Shown: positions 18,074 to 27,180, numbered from the stretch's first letter. The stretch is DNA of 64,000 nucleotides from Billgrantia gudaonensis (GCF_900100195.1 NZ_FNES01000006.1:62001-126000); one strand, 5' to 3'. Translations and numbers: made by a program. Notes: a model not told the origin generated them from the sequence alone.

Positions 18074-20269
18074 ATGGAGAAATCGACACACTTTGAGGAT
18101 TCGCCTGCCTTGAAGCTCCGCGTCGAGGGCATGGACTGCGGCGGCTGCGAGCGTAAGGCCGAGGCCGCCCTGGGCCGCCTGGAGGGCATCAAGGAGGTGT
18201 CGGCCAGCTCGGTTACCGGCTCGGTCACGATCCAGCTTCATGAGCACTCGACGCCCTCGCATGAGTCGATCGAGGAGACTCTCATTGAGCTTGGCTACCG
18301 CCTCGTCGACCAGGATGAGGAAAGTGAATCCACTACCACGCCGGACTCCTGGTGGCAGACCGCCAAGGGGCGCCTGGTGCTCGTCACGGGGGGGCTGCTG
18401 GCTCTGGCCTTGGTCCTTCGCATGACCTGGCCGGTCCTGGGGGGCTGGCCTTTTGTCGCCGCCACCCTGGTGGGCCTGATGCCCATCGCCCAGGGCGCCT
18501 GGGGCGCACTGAAAATGCGCAACCCCTTCACCATCGAGATGCTGATGAGTATCGCCGCCCTGGGCGCCCTGGCCATCGATGCCGCGGCCGAGGCGGCAGT
18601 GGTGGTCTTCCTGTTCGCCGTGGGCGAACTGCTGGAGGGCGTGGCCGCCTCACGGGCGCGACGCAGCATCTCGGCCCTGGCCGATCTGACGCCGTCTACC
18701 GCGAGATTGATGGAGAATGGGGATGCCCGGGAGGTCTCGGCCGCCACGCTCACACCTGGCCAGCGGGTACTGGTAAGGCCGGGCGACCGTGTCCCCTGCG
18801 ATGGGCGTATCCTGGCTGGTGAGTCCGATGTGGATGAGTCACCGATCAACGGAGAGTCGGTGCCCCGCTCGCGTGCCCCGGGTGACGACGTCTTCGCCGG
18901 CACGGTCAACCTCGATGCCGCCCTGGAGGTGGAGGTAACCCGCGGCGCCGAGGACAACACCATCGCGCGGGTCATCCGCCTGGTGGAGGAGGCCCAGGCC
19001 GCCAAGGCACCGGTGGCCCGCTTCATCGATCGCTTCGCTTTCTACTACATGCCGGCGGTGGTGGGGCTCGCCCTGCTGATGGCGGTGGTGCCGCCGCTGG
19101 TCTCGACCATGGCCTGGTCGGAATCGGTCTATCGCGCCCTGGCCCTGCTGTTGATCGCCTGCCCCTGTGCCTTGGTGATCTCGACCCCCGCGGCGATTGC
19201 TGCCGGCCTCTCGACGGGCGCCCGGCGGGGCCTGCTGATCAAGGGCGGCGCGGTACTCGAACAGCTGGGCAAGCTCCGAACGGTGGCGTTGGACAAGACT
19301 GGCACCCTCACCGCCGGCACTCCCCAGGTCACCGACGTGGAGAACTGGGCCACCGACCAAGGCGAGCACGAGGTACTGAGGCTGGCAGCGGCGATGGAGC
19401 GGGACTCCAGTCATCCCATCGCCACGGCCATCTTTTCGCACGCGCAGAAGCTGGGCCTTTCCATCCCCCAGGCGAACGGTAACCGCGCCCTTTCGGGACG
19501 TGGCGTCACCGGCTGGATCGAGGGGCGTGAGCTGAGCCTGGTCTCCCCCCGTCACCTGACAGCGCCGACCGCTCTCGATGACGGTCTGCGTGCCCGAATT
19601 GCCGAGCTGGAACATGCCGGCAAGAGTCTCGCCCTGCTGGTCGAGAGTGAGCGTCCGCTGGGGCTGATCGCCGTTCGCGATGAGCCGCGTGGGGACGCCC
19701 GGGAGGGGCTCGCCGCCCTGTCACGTCTCGGCGTCGAGGCCGTCATGCTCAGTGGTGACAATGCGCGTACCGCCGCTGCCATCGGTGGCTCGCTGGGCAT
19801 CGAGGCCCATGGCGAGCTGATGCCCGAGGACAAGGCCCGGCGCGTGCAGCAATGGCAGGCCACCGGACGCGGGCCGGTCGGCAAGGTGGGCGACGGGATC
19901 AACGATGCCCCGGCACTGGCGGCGGCCGATGTCGGCATCGCCATGGGCGGCGGCACCGACGTGGCACTGGAAACGGCGGATGCGGCCCTGCTCAAGAACC
20001 GCGTCACCGGCATCGCCGAGCTGATCGACCTGTCTAGGGCCACGCTGCGCAACGTCAAGACCAACGTCGCCCTGGCGCTGGGCCTGAAGGCTATCTTCCT
20101 GGTGACCACGGCGCTGGGCATCACCGGCATGTGGATCGCGGTGATGGCGGATACCGGTGCCACCGTGCTGGTGACCCTGAACGCCATGCGGCTGCTGGGC
20201 TATCGCTTCTCACCAGGGACCGCCATGAGCGGCTCGGCAAGCCCGCGCTACCAGGCAGCCACGTCATGA
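18074..20269 (+). CDS. P1B-type ATPase, Zn/Cd/Pb exporter (CadA/ZntA/PbrA type)
   Basis: A 731-residue heavy-metal ATPase. One heavy-metal-associated domain at the N-terminus has GMDCGGCERKAE. The membrane metal site is CPC (LLIACPCALVIST), the phosphorylation site is DKTGTLTAGTP and the hinge motif is GDGINDAPALAAADVGIAMG. The HP locus SHPIA is also present. It exports Zn, Cd or Pb from the cytoplasm using ATP. It is preceded by a MerR-type operator and its stop codon overlaps the lspA start, an arrangement known from pbrA-pbrC lead-resistance operons. Substrate preference among Zn, Cd and Pb cannot be read from sequence alone. Confidence 0.95.
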   Translation: MEKSTHFEDSPALKLRVEGMDCGGCERKAEAALGRLEGIKEVSASSVTGSVTIQLHEHSTPSHESIEETLIELGYRLVDQDEESESTTTPDSWWQTAKGRLVLVTGGLLALALVLRMTWPVLGGWPFVAATLVGLMPIAQGAWGALKMRNPFTIEMLMSIAALGALAIDAAAEAAVVVFLFAVGELLEGVAASRARRSISALADLTPSTARLMENGDAREVSAATLTPGQRVLVRPGDRVPCDGRILAGESDVDESPINGESVPRSRAPGDDVFAGTVNLDAALEVEVTRGAEDNTIARVIRLVEEAQAAKAPVARFIDRFAFYYMPAVVGLALLMAVVPPLVSTMAWSESVYRALALLLIACPCALVISTPAAIAAGLSTGARRGLLIKGGAVLEQLGKLRTVALDKTGTLTAGTPQVTDVENWATDQGEHEVLRLAAAMERDSSHPIATAIFSHAQKLGLSIPQANGNRALSGRGVTGWIEGRELSLVSPRHLTAPTALDDGLRARIAELEHAGKSLALLVESERPLGLIAVRDEPRGDAREGLAALSRLGVEAVMLSGDNARTAAAIGGSLGIEAHGELMPEDKARRVQQWQATGRGPVGKVGDGINDAPALAAADVGIAMGGGTDVALETADAALLKNRVTGIAELIDLSRATLRNVKTNVALALGLKAIFLVTTALGITGMWIAVMADTGATVLVTLNAMRLLGYRFSPGTAMSGSASPRYQAATS

Positions 20270-20769
20270 GAACGAAACGGATAGCGATGGCGCCGCAGAG
20301 TCGGTACTGGTTGGCACTGGCGGGCCTGGTCGGCCTGGCCGACCAGGCCATCAAGGGGCTGGTACAGGCGCTGATGCCGTATGGCCAGGCCAACCCGCTG
20401 ACCCCATTCTTCAACTGGGGCCACTGGTGGAACACGGGGGCAGCCTTCAGCTTCCTCGCCGATTCAGGTGGCTGGCAGCGCTACCTCTTCCTCTGCCTGA
20501 CAGGAATAGCGGCTATCGTGCTGACGTTCCTGTTGTGCAGGCCCAGGCCCCGCCTGGAGGCGCTGGGGTACAGCTTGATGCTGGGTGGCGCGCTGGGTAA
20601 TGGCATCGACCGCCTGGCGCGAGGGTATGTGGTGGACTACCTGGACATCTACTGGCGAGAGTGGCACTGGCCCGCCTTCAACCTGGCGGATATCGCCCTG
20701 TTCCTGGGTGTCATTACCTTTGCGATGGCGGCCTTGCATGAACGTCCCTCCCCCAGGTTGTCCGAGTGA
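20266..20769 (+). CDS. lspA: Lipoprotein signal peptidase II, accessory copy (PbrC-like)
   Basis: A 167-residue protein with four membrane helices. The family aspartates are visible in GNGIDRLARGYVVDYLD and FNLADIAL, and the asparagine motif in WWNTGAAFSFL. LspA cuts the signal peptide of diacylated prolipoproteins. The start ATG overlaps the ATPase stop (ATGA). Coupling of an LspA to a Pb/Zn/Cd ATPase is the pbrA-pbrC pattern of Cupriavidus. An essential housekeeping lspA is expected elsewhere, so this would be a metal-linked paralogue. The reading frame also opens further upstream, but that part is a shadow of the ATPase gene. Confidence 0.9.
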   Translation: MRTKRIAMAPQSRYWLALAGLVGLADQAIKGLVQALMPYGQANPLTPFFNWGHWWNTGAAFSFLADSGGWQRYLFLCLTGIAAIVLTFLLCRPRPRLEALGYSLMLGGALGNGIDRLARGYVVDYLDIYWREWHWPAFNLADIALFLGVITFAMAALHERPSPRLSE

Positions 20770-20773
20770 CGGC

Positions 20774-22306
20774 ATGGATGCACAGAACCCGCCAGTCCGG
20801 GACATGACGCTTTTCGGACGGCTCTCTCCGGTCCTCGGCTGTTTGCTGGCCCTGACCGCCGGAGGGTTGACCACCCTTAGTGCCGCGCCCTTCACGCTGT
20901 GGTGGCTGGGCCCGGTGGCGGTGGCCCTGGTCTATGTCGGCATCCATGCCCTGACACCCGCTCAAGCCGCCCTCCGCGGTTGGTGCTATGGCGTGGGCCT
21001 GTTCGGCTCCGGTACCTCCTGGGTCTTCGTCGCGATCCACGACTATGGCGATACGGGGGCGCTCCTGGCGCTCTTCCTCACCGGTGTGTTCGTGGCCAGC
21101 CTGGCGCTGTTCTATGCCGTGCCCTTCTGGCTCTATCGCCGCGTCACGGGCCCACGCCTGGCCTTCCTCAGCTTCGCCGGCGCCTGGGTACTCAGCGAGT
21201 GGCTGCGCACCTGGCTGTTTACCGGGTTTCCCTGGCTGCTGCTGGGCACCTCTCAGGTGGACTCGCCGCTGGCGGCCTGGGCCCCGGTAGGCGGCGTCTA
21301 TCTCCTGTCGCTGATCACCGCCCTGACCGGCACCCTGGGCGTGGAGCTCCTGCGCCGCCGCTGGTGGGCCGCGGCGCCCATCGCCGCTCTCTGGCTGACT
21401 CCCCTGGCCCTGCCGGCCCAGTGGACCTTCCCGGCCGGCGAGCCGCTGGGAGTCGCCCTGCTGCAGGGCAACCTGGACCAGTCGATCAAGTGGACGCCCG
21501 AGGGCCAGCGTGAGGCGGCCAGTATCTACACGGTGTTGACCCTTGCCCAGTCCAACGACCTCGACCTGATTGTCTGGCCCGAGGCGGCCTTGCCGATGTT
21601 CGAGGAGAACGCGCGGCCCATACTGGAGCGGGTGCAGTCCAAACTGTCGCCCGACACCGCCCTGCTCACAGGCATCCTGCAGCGCGACGGCGGCAACAAC
21701 TACAACGGCGTGATCGGCCTGGGTAACGCCGAGGGCCATTATCGTAAGGTGCGTCTGGTGCCTTTCGGCGAGTACCTGCCGCTGAAGCGCCTGCTCGCCG
21801 GCACTATCGCCTTCTTCGACCTGCCCATGCCGACCATGACCCCCGGGGCCGCGGCTCAGGGGCCGATCCACGCCGCCGGAACCACCATCGGTAACGCCAT
21901 CTGCTACGAGATTATCTATGCCGACCGGGTCGCCGAGCAGGCGCGCGATGCCGAGCTACTGTTGACGGTCTCCAACGACACCTGGTTCGGCCGCTCCATC
22001 GGCCCCCTGCAGCATCTGCAGATGGCCCGCCTGCGTGCGCTGGAGAATGGCCGATACCTGATCCGCGCCACCAGCAACGGCGTGACCGCCATCGTCGATC
22101 CTCAGGGCCGTGTCACGGCCCGCGCACCACAGTTCCAGGCGACGAGCCTTCGCGGCGAGGTACTGCCCATGCAGGGCCTCACCCCCTTCACCCGAACCGG
22201 TAGCTGGCCCGCTTGGCTGTTGGCCGCACTGCTGACTCTACTTGGGTGGAAACGCAACCTACATCGGTCGATTGACAACACACCCGGCGAAAAAGGAAGA
22301 GCGTAA
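20774..22306 (+). CDS. lnt: Apolipoprotein N-acyltransferase, accessory copy
   Basis: About 510 residues: seven or eight membrane helices, then a periplasmic nitrilase domain. The catalytic triad is visible as Glu in VWPEAALPMFE, Lys in HYRKVRLVPFGEYLPL and Cys in NAICYEIIYAD. Lnt adds the third acyl chain to lipoproteins after LspA, so the two neighbours form consecutive steps of one pathway. ATG 20774 lies 4 bp after the lspA stop. An upstream in-frame ATG would run through lspA and is rejected. A lnt copy is not part of the classical pbr operon and makes this cassette unusual. Confidence 0.93.
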   Translation: MDAQNPPVRDMTLFGRLSPVLGCLLALTAGGLTTLSAAPFTLWWLGPVAVALVYVGIHALTPAQAALRGWCYGVGLFGSGTSWVFVAIHDYGDTGALLALFLTGVFVASLALFYAVPFWLYRRVTGPRLAFLSFAGAWVLSEWLRTWLFTGFPWLLLGTSQVDSPLAAWAPVGGVYLLSLITALTGTLGVELLRRRWWAAAPIAALWLTPLALPAQWTFPAGEPLGVALLQGNLDQSIKWTPEGQREAASIYTVLTLAQSNDLDLIVWPEAALPMFEENARPILERVQSKLSPDTALLTGILQRDGGNNYNGVIGLGNAEGHYRKVRLVPFGEYLPLKRLLAGTIAFFDLPMPTMTPGAAAQGPIHAAGTTIGNAICYEIIYADRVAEQARDAELLLTVSNDTWFGRSIGPLQHLQMARLRALENGRYLIRATSNGVTAIVDPQGRVTARAPQFQATSLRGEVLPMQGLTPFTRTGSWPAWLLAALLTLLGWKRNLHRSIDNTPGEKGRA

Positions 22307-23373
22307 TGGCCTTGTCGACATTTCATTCAGGTGCTCTGGAGAAACCACTGTTGGGGCAACGTCGAACCAGCATACTGATCGCTGTGATGGCCGGTTGGCT
22401 CGCGCTCATCGGCGTTGCTCAGGCCCAGGAGGAGAACAAGTGGCCCCGCGGTCACTATCCGCTGCCTGAAGAAGGCAATGTGATCGGCGACACCTACCGC
22501 ATAACGGTGGAGGATCGAGAAGATACCCTGCTCGATATCGCCAGGCGACACAACCTGGGGTACAGGGAGATCGTGCGCGCCAACCCGGACGTGAGCATCT
22601 GGATTCCCGGCGAGGGTACCGAGGTGACCATACCCGGGCGCTTCATCCTGCCCGCCACAGAGCGCACTGGCATCGTCATCAACATCGCCGAGCTGCGCCT
22701 TTATTACTATCCCGAGGTGGATGACGACGAGACATCACGTGTCGAGACCTATCCTATCGGCATCGGTCGCGAGGGCTTCGATACTCCCCTCGGTGTGACC
22801 AAGACCACCATGAACATTAAGAACCCCGCCTGGTACCCACCCGAGTCGGTTCAGCGCGAAGCCAGGGCACGCGGTGAAGAGGCGCCCAGCGTGGTGCCAC
22901 CAGGCCCGGACAATCCGCTGGGAGACCATGCCATTATCCTGGGTTTCGATGGCTACTTGATCCATGGGACCAACCAGCCGGATGGTATCGGCATGCGTGC
23001 CAGTCGTGGCTGTATTCGCATGTTCCCTGGGGACATCGAGTCGATCTTCGACCGCGTGCCCGCCGGCACCCAGGTCCGAATCGTCAACCAGCCCATCAAG
23101 ATCGGCTGGCATGAAGGGCAACCGCTGGTTCAGGCATTCCCGCCTCTGGAGGGGGAGGGGCACAGCATGTCCACGTTGGTAGAGACCGTCACACGCCTCA
23201 ACCAGCGCAAGGCCGAGGGCTGGAGCTTCGATTATGAACAGCTTCGTGGCCTGTTGGATGACCCCAGCGGTCGCATGGTAGCCCTGAATCCCAAGCCGGA
23301 GCCGGAGCCAGATAAAACACCTGACCCTGACTACCAGGGTATCTACGCAGAAATTGCGCTGCGCAGGCCATGA
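22306..23373 (+). CDS. L,D-transpeptidase with LysM domain (YkuD family)
   Basis: A 355-residue exported protein: signal segment (ILIAVMAGWLALIGVAQAQ), LysM-like domain (YRITVEDREDTLLDIARRHNL...NPDVSIWIPGEGTEVTIP), then a YkuD catalytic domain with the active-site block HGTNQPDGIGMRASRGCIRM, and a Pro/Glu-rich tail. Members cross-link peptidoglycan 3-3 or attach Braun-type lipoprotein to the wall; the ErfK/YbiS group does the latter. The start shares bases with the lnt stop (TAATG), so ATPase, lspA, lnt and this gene form one tightly packed operon. A lipoprotein-to-wall attachment role would complete the lspA-lnt pathway but is inference. Confidence 0.92.
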   Translation: MALSTFHSGALEKPLLGQRRTSILIAVMAGWLALIGVAQAQEENKWPRGHYPLPEEGNVIGDTYRITVEDREDTLLDIARRHNLGYREIVRANPDVSIWIPGEGTEVTIPGRFILPATERTGIVINIAELRLYYYPEVDDDETSRVETYPIGIGREGFDTPLGVTKTTMNIKNPAWYPPESVQREARARGEEAPSVVPPGPDNPLGDHAIILGFDGYLIHGTNQPDGIGMRASRGCIRMFPGDIESIFDRVPAGTQVRIVNQPIKIGWHEGQPLVQAFPPLEGEGHSMSTLVETVTRLNQRKAEGWSFDYEQLRGLLDDPSGRMVALNPKPEPEPDKTPDPDYQGIYAEIALRRP

Positions 23374-23647
23374 CGACGACAACATGGCGGGTCCTGTCAG
23401 TCTCGTGATGTTGACTTCAGGCGTGGCTGATACAGGACCTATCGCCCTGTGCAGGGTCACTGGCGGCGCGTTGGCGGTATACCCAACTACTGAACTGGTG
23501 CCGTGCCTTGGGGCGCGGCCTTCCTCGCCTCCCAGGCACCGAGGTGCGGGCTCTGGCTTCATCTGCGTTTATAGTCCCACCTTGCCGCATGCCACGTTGG
23601 GCTCCTAGTCTCACCGTTGGCATGCCGATTCTGGGGAGGGAAGGGCT

Positions 23648-24502
23648 ATCGACCTCGACGTTGCTCTGGGCTACCTGCTGCCGTGGGAGTTCTCGCTGGC
23701 CTGGTCGGGGGCCTGCCTGCTGGCCATCGCGCTCTACCTGCGTGGCCTCCGGCAGCGCCGACGGCGAGGCGAGGCCACCGGCGCAGGCCGAGTCCTTGCC
23801 TACCTGCTGGGTGTCGCCACCATCTATGGCGTCACCCAGACCCATTACGACTACCTCGCCCAGTACATGTTCTTTACCCACCGGGCACAGCATCTGGTAT
23901 TGCATCACGCCGGTCCCTTCCTGATTGCCCTGGCCGCCCCCCTGCCGGTACTGACAGACGGCTTGCCGACCCGAATCAGGCACTTTTCAGGATGGAGGCC
24001 GGTCGCGCGCCTGCTGCGCCCCGTATACCGGACGCTTCAGCATCCACTGATCGCTCCCGTACTGTTCGTCGGGCTGATCTATTTCTGGTTGATTCCCGAG
24101 GTCCACTTCGATGCGATGCTGAGTACCGACCTGTATCAAGTGATGAACTGGAGCATGGCGCTGGATGGGTTGCTGTTCTGGTGGTTGATCCTGGATCGCC
24201 GCACGCCGCAGCAGGGCGGCCTCGGTTACGGCAAACGCATCGCCATCCTGCTGGTGGTGATTCCGCCGCAGATCGTGCTGGGGGCCTATATCGTCTTTAG
24301 CAAAAATGTCATTTTCGATGTCTATGAGGTGTGCGGGCGCGCCTGGCCGCTGGACCCTCTGACTGACCAGCTCCTCGGTGGCCTGTTGACTTGGGTACCG
24401 GCCACGATGATGAGTGCCATCGGGGTTCTGATCATTCTCAGCTTTCTGTTCCGTGATGCCCGCAAGGAGGATGCCGCTGATGTCTCTCACGCCACACCCT
24501 AG
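23648..24502 (+). CDS. Cytochrome c oxidase assembly protein, CtaG (caa3_CtaG) family
   Basis: A multi-helix membrane protein. The core is clear (QYMFFTHRAQHLVLHHAGPFLIALAAP, LIYFWLIPEVHFDAML, MNWSMALDGLLFWWLILDRR), with several His residues facing the membrane, as in the CtaG family that helps insert copper in caa3/cbb3-type oxidases. The homologous frame extends upstream of the first ATG (23867) by about 73 residues with normal transmembrane content (LPWEFSLAWSGACLLAIALYLRGL). No ATG, GTG or TTG exists there; the best ribosome site (GGGAGGGAAGG, 23633-23643) points to an ATC at 23648. Either a rare start is used or the start was mutated. The end overlaps the next gene by 23 bp. Confidence 0.8.
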   Translation: MDLDVALGYLLPWEFSLAWSGACLLAIALYLRGLRQRRRRGEATGAGRVLAYLLGVATIYGVTQTHYDYLAQYMFFTHRAQHLVLHHAGPFLIALAAPLPVLTDGLPTRIRHFSGWRPVARLLRPVYRTLQHPLIAPVLFVGLIYFWLIPEVHFDAMLSTDLYQVMNWSMALDGLLFWWLILDRRTPQQGGLGYGKRIAILLVVIPPQIVLGAYIVFSKNVIFDVYEVCGRAWPLDPLTDQLLGGLLTWVPATMMSAIGVLIILSFLFRDARKEDAADVSHATP

Positions 24503-24944
24503 TCTGCCGCGACTAGCGAAACCCTGGTGCTCGACCTTCCTGCTGCTGATCGCGACGTCCGGCACGCTGGCGGCTGCCGAACTGGAGGTCAGCGAGGCGC
24601 GTCTTAGGCTCCTGCCCGGGGACCTGCCCGCGGCAGGCTACTTCACCCTCATCAATACCAGCGAAAAGGGCGTCACCCTGACAGGAGCGGATAGTCCCGC
24701 TTTCGGTAATGTCATGATGCACCGCAGTGTCAATCAGGATGGCGTCACCCGCATGGAGCCCGTCGCCCAGCTGGTGCTGGCGGCGGGGGAGCAGGTCGAA
24801 TTTGCCCCGGGTGGCTACCATCTCATGCTCATGAAGCGGGCTCGCCCCCTCGCCGTTGGTGACGACGTCGAGGTGACTCTTCATTTCGCCGGCGATCAGC
24901 GACAGCGTGCCACGTTCCGCGCCGTGGCGCCGACAACACAGTAG
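24480..24944 (+). CDS. Periplasmic copper chaperone PCu(A)C
   Basis: About 154 residues: signal peptide (STFLLLIATSGTLAAA) and a PCuAC (DUF461) domain. Its copper ligands follow the family pattern: MMHRS near the middle and GGYHLMLM about 40 residues later. This chaperone delivers Cu(I) to the CuA site of cytochrome oxidase, often with Sco. Start ATG 24480 overlaps the ctaG-like gene and is followed at a 10-bp gap by the Sco gene, so the three form a copper-delivery operon. A longer in-frame start at 24453 would lie deeper in the upstream gene. Confidence 0.9.
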   Translation: MSLTPHPSLPRLAKPWCSTFLLLIATSGTLAAAELEVSEARLRLLPGDLPAAGYFTLINTSEKGVTLTGADSPAFGNVMMHRSVNQDGVTRMEPVAQLVLAAGEQVEFAPGGYHLMLMKRARPLAVGDDVEVTLHFAGDQRQRATFRAVAPTTQ

Positions 24945-24954
24945 GGGGAGCAGG

Positions 24955-25533
24955 ATGCGCCGATGCATCATGGCACTATTCGTGACGCTATGGATTGCGG
25001 GCTGCAGCGATCCAGACTGGCAGACCAAGGATATCTCGGGGCTGATGCCTTCCCTGGCGTTCGAACTCATCGACGAGAACGGGAGTACGGTGAGCGCCGA
25101 TCAGTTCCTCGGCAAGACGACGCTGCTGTTCTTCGGCTTCACCCATTGCCCCGATGTCTGTCCGACCACCCTTTCGCGTCTCGACGCGGCCACTCAACGC
25201 ATGGATGAGACCGCGCGCGATGAAATCCAGGTGCTCTTCGTCTCGGTGGATCCTCGCCGCGATGACGCCGAGACGCTGGATAGCTACACCGACGCCTTCG
25301 GCCCCCGGTTCATCGGCCTCACGGGGGATAAAGCGGCACTCGATAAGCTGACACGCCGCTATCGAGTGACCTACGGGTATGGCGAAGAAGACAGCGACGG
25401 CAACTATGATGTGTCGCATTCCAGCGCTGTCTTCGCCTTCAATGCCCAGGGAGAGGCGCGCCTGCTGATCCGCGATAGCGACCCCATGGAGGCCGTGGTT
25501 GCTGACCTCGAAAGGCTTGCCAGCGGTGCCTGA
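24955..25533 (+). CDS. Sco1/SenC/PrrC-type copper chaperone, lipoprotein
   Basis: About 192 residues: a lipoprotein signal ending LWIAGCSD (lipobox Cys near residue 17), then a thioredoxin-like fold with CPDVC (FFGFTHCPDVCPTTLSRL) and the distal His in YDVSHSSAVFAF. Those three residues bind copper in Sco proteins, which load or reduce the CuA centre of cytochrome oxidase. It is the last gene of the ctaG-PCuAC-sco cluster. As a lipoprotein it is itself a client of the LspA/Lnt pair on this element. Confidence 0.93.
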   Translation: MRRCIMALFVTLWIAGCSDPDWQTKDISGLMPSLAFELIDENGSTVSADQFLGKTTLLFFGFTHCPDVCPTTLSRLDAATQRMDETARDEIQVLFVSVDPRRDDAETLDSYTDAFGPRFIGLTGDKAALDKLTRRYRVTYGYGEEDSDGNYDVSHSSAVFAFNAQGEARLLIRDSDPMEAVVADLERLASGA

Positions 25534-25688
25534 GTAGTCACCGTCCATCGCCCCTATCTTCCGTCGGGGATCGGGATGGGGGCTTGCCTAGGAGTACGGT
25601 GCAAGGTTCGTCGTTGCGCCTTGAGGCAGCTGAACACCACGTTCGATCACCTTTCACTCCTGGAAATTGGGTCAGATAGCTGCAAGGG

Positions 25689-26660
25689 CTATGTGTGAGA
25701 GGGCTCCGGGATCAACTTGCCCGGCACCCATCTCAGGTAGGCCACCATGCCGAAAAGTTCGACCAGCGACTGGAAGACGATGACCACCACGGCGGCTTGC
25801 CAGGCCTCGGGCAGCGCCAAGGCGATGGGCAGCACCACGAAGGAGTTGCGGGTGCCGAAGCTGAAGGTCAAGGTTCTGGCCGAGCGCGTGGGGAGCTGGA
25901 ACAGTCTACCGAGGGTCTTGCCCAGGAAAGCGGCGAAGATCAAGTAGGCGACGAAGATCAACAGCACTTGCAGCAACACCCCGCTGAGGCCGGTCACGGC
26001 CGCCACCTGTGATGCCGCGATGACGAAGACCACCAGTGCCAGCAGCGGCACGGGCAGCATGCCCAAGCCATGCACCCACTGTCTGGCATTGAGATGACGC
26101 TCGGCCAAACGCTCGGTCACCCAGGCCAGGACCAAGGGGGTGAGAATCAGCCCCGCAAACGCGCCGAGGAGGTGGGTGCTGATCGCGGCCTGAAGCCACT
26201 CCGCGCCCAGAAAGAGCCAGAGATAGGCGGGCAAGGCCAGCAGCTGCGCGAGCAGGAGCACCGGCGCGGCGGCAATGGCCCTGCCGGCATCGCCTTTGCC
26301 GAGGTGGGTGAAGCTGATGAACCAGTCGGTACAAGGAACGAGCAGCACCAACAGCACGCCGGCTTGCAAAGCGGACGACACGGGCAGGAAGGCCATCAGC
26401 CCGCCCAGGACGAGGGGGATCACCACGAAGTTGCCGAGCAGAAGGGCCGCCAGGAAGCGCCAATCCTTCATGCCCTGGCCGATTCGCGTCAGCGGCACCT
26501 GGGTAAAGGTGGCATAGAGCAGACCGCCGAGCAGTGGCCAGAGGAAGGCTTCCAGCCGGGATGTCACATCAGGCTGATCCAACCCGATGGCCAGACCCGC
26601 CAGGATGAAGATCAGATAAATCCAGGATTGCTGCCGTTCCATCCAGTCGCGCATGGGCAA
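25689..26660 (-). CDS. Arsenic-resistance/bile acid:sodium symporter-family carrier
   Basis: A 323-residue protein with about ten helices of the SBF/Acr3 superfamily. Family features include PLLGGLLYATFTQVPL, the Cys-bearing LVLLVPCTDWFISFTHLGKGD (Acr3 proteins have a conserved Cys at this place) and TLTFSFGTRNSFVVLPIALALP. Members annotated as arsenic-resistance protein export arsenite; related ones carry other anions. No arsR or arsC lies beside it, which weakens the arsenite assignment. It is convergent with the sco gene, separated by 155 bp. Confidence 0.78.
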   Translation of the reverse strand: MPMRDWMERQQSWIYLIFILAGLAIGLDQPDVTSRLEAFLWPLLGGLLYATFTQVPLTRIGQGMKDWRFLAALLLGNFVVIPLVLGGLMAFLPVSSALQAGVLLVLLVPCTDWFISFTHLGKGDAGRAIAAAPVLLLAQLLALPAYLWLFLGAEWLQAAISTHLLGAFAGLILTPLVLAWVTERLAERHLNARQWVHGLGMLPVPLLALVVFVIAASQVAAVTGLSGVLLQVLLIFVAYLIFAAFLGKTLGRLFQLPTRSARTLTFSFGTRNSFVVLPIALALPEAWQAAVVVIVFQSLVELFGMVAYLRWVPGKLIPEPSHT

Positions 26661-26689
26661 GCGCCCTCCTCAGTGTTCCAGTTACAAAC

Positions 26690-27180
26690 AGCAGGTGCGG
26701 TACGGCGGACGCTACAATCAGTTTGGGGCTGATCGCCAGGCCAGCAAGCATGCCGTCGCTGTGTCTTCCCTGTCCGCTAACGCGGCCTTCTCTGTCAGCG
26801 CTTTCACCTCCGCCCTGAACTGCGCCTCCAGCTTCTTGGTGTGACCATACGTTAGCCCCTTGTGCTTGCTGGCGTCAGCCTTGAACTCAGTCCCGTCCAA
26901 GGCGATGGTGCCGAACTTGAGTCGCTTCATTTCGCGGGCCAGCAGCACCTGTACGAAAAGCTGTTCCAGTTCCGGTAGTAAGCGGCGGCGAAAGGTAGCC
27001 AGTATGTCATGGGCCGGGTGGGTGTTGGCGGCCTGTTAGCGTAAGGCCGCCGAGTCATAGATAGCTCGCTGAATCTTGCGACTGGAGACCACCCCCGATG
27101 GCGCAGTCGAAGACCATCAGTCTCAGCAATACGAGATCTGCTTCATAGGGTGGCCTAGTCAATGGATAAGAGGGAGACCA
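26690..27180 (-). pseudogene. Remnant of an IS1182/IS5-type transposase
   Basis: Read on the minus strand, a stretch (RKIQRAIYDSAALR, stop, QAANTHPAHDILATFRRRLLPELEQLF, AREMKRLKFGTIALDGTEFKADASKHKGLTYGHTKKLEAQ) matches the N-terminal half of IS1182-type transposases. There is an in-frame TAA near 27040 and a frameshift near 26750, after which homology (MLAGLAISPKL) continues in another frame. No C-terminal half and no clear ends remain. Confidence 0.75.

Noticed and set aside
20131-20265. Longer LspA start inside the P-type ATPase gene
   Set aside because: The added residues have no LspA homology, and the ATGA overlap at 20266 is a normal coupled start.
24907-24954. Upstream extension of the Sco protein
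   Set aside because: The 16 extra residues overlap the PCuAC gene and would spoil the lipoprotein signal, which starts correctly at 24955.
26718-26948. 76-codon frame as a small hypothetical gene
   Set aside because: It is the best preserved piece of a broken IS1182-type transposase, with homology continuing in other frames on both sides.
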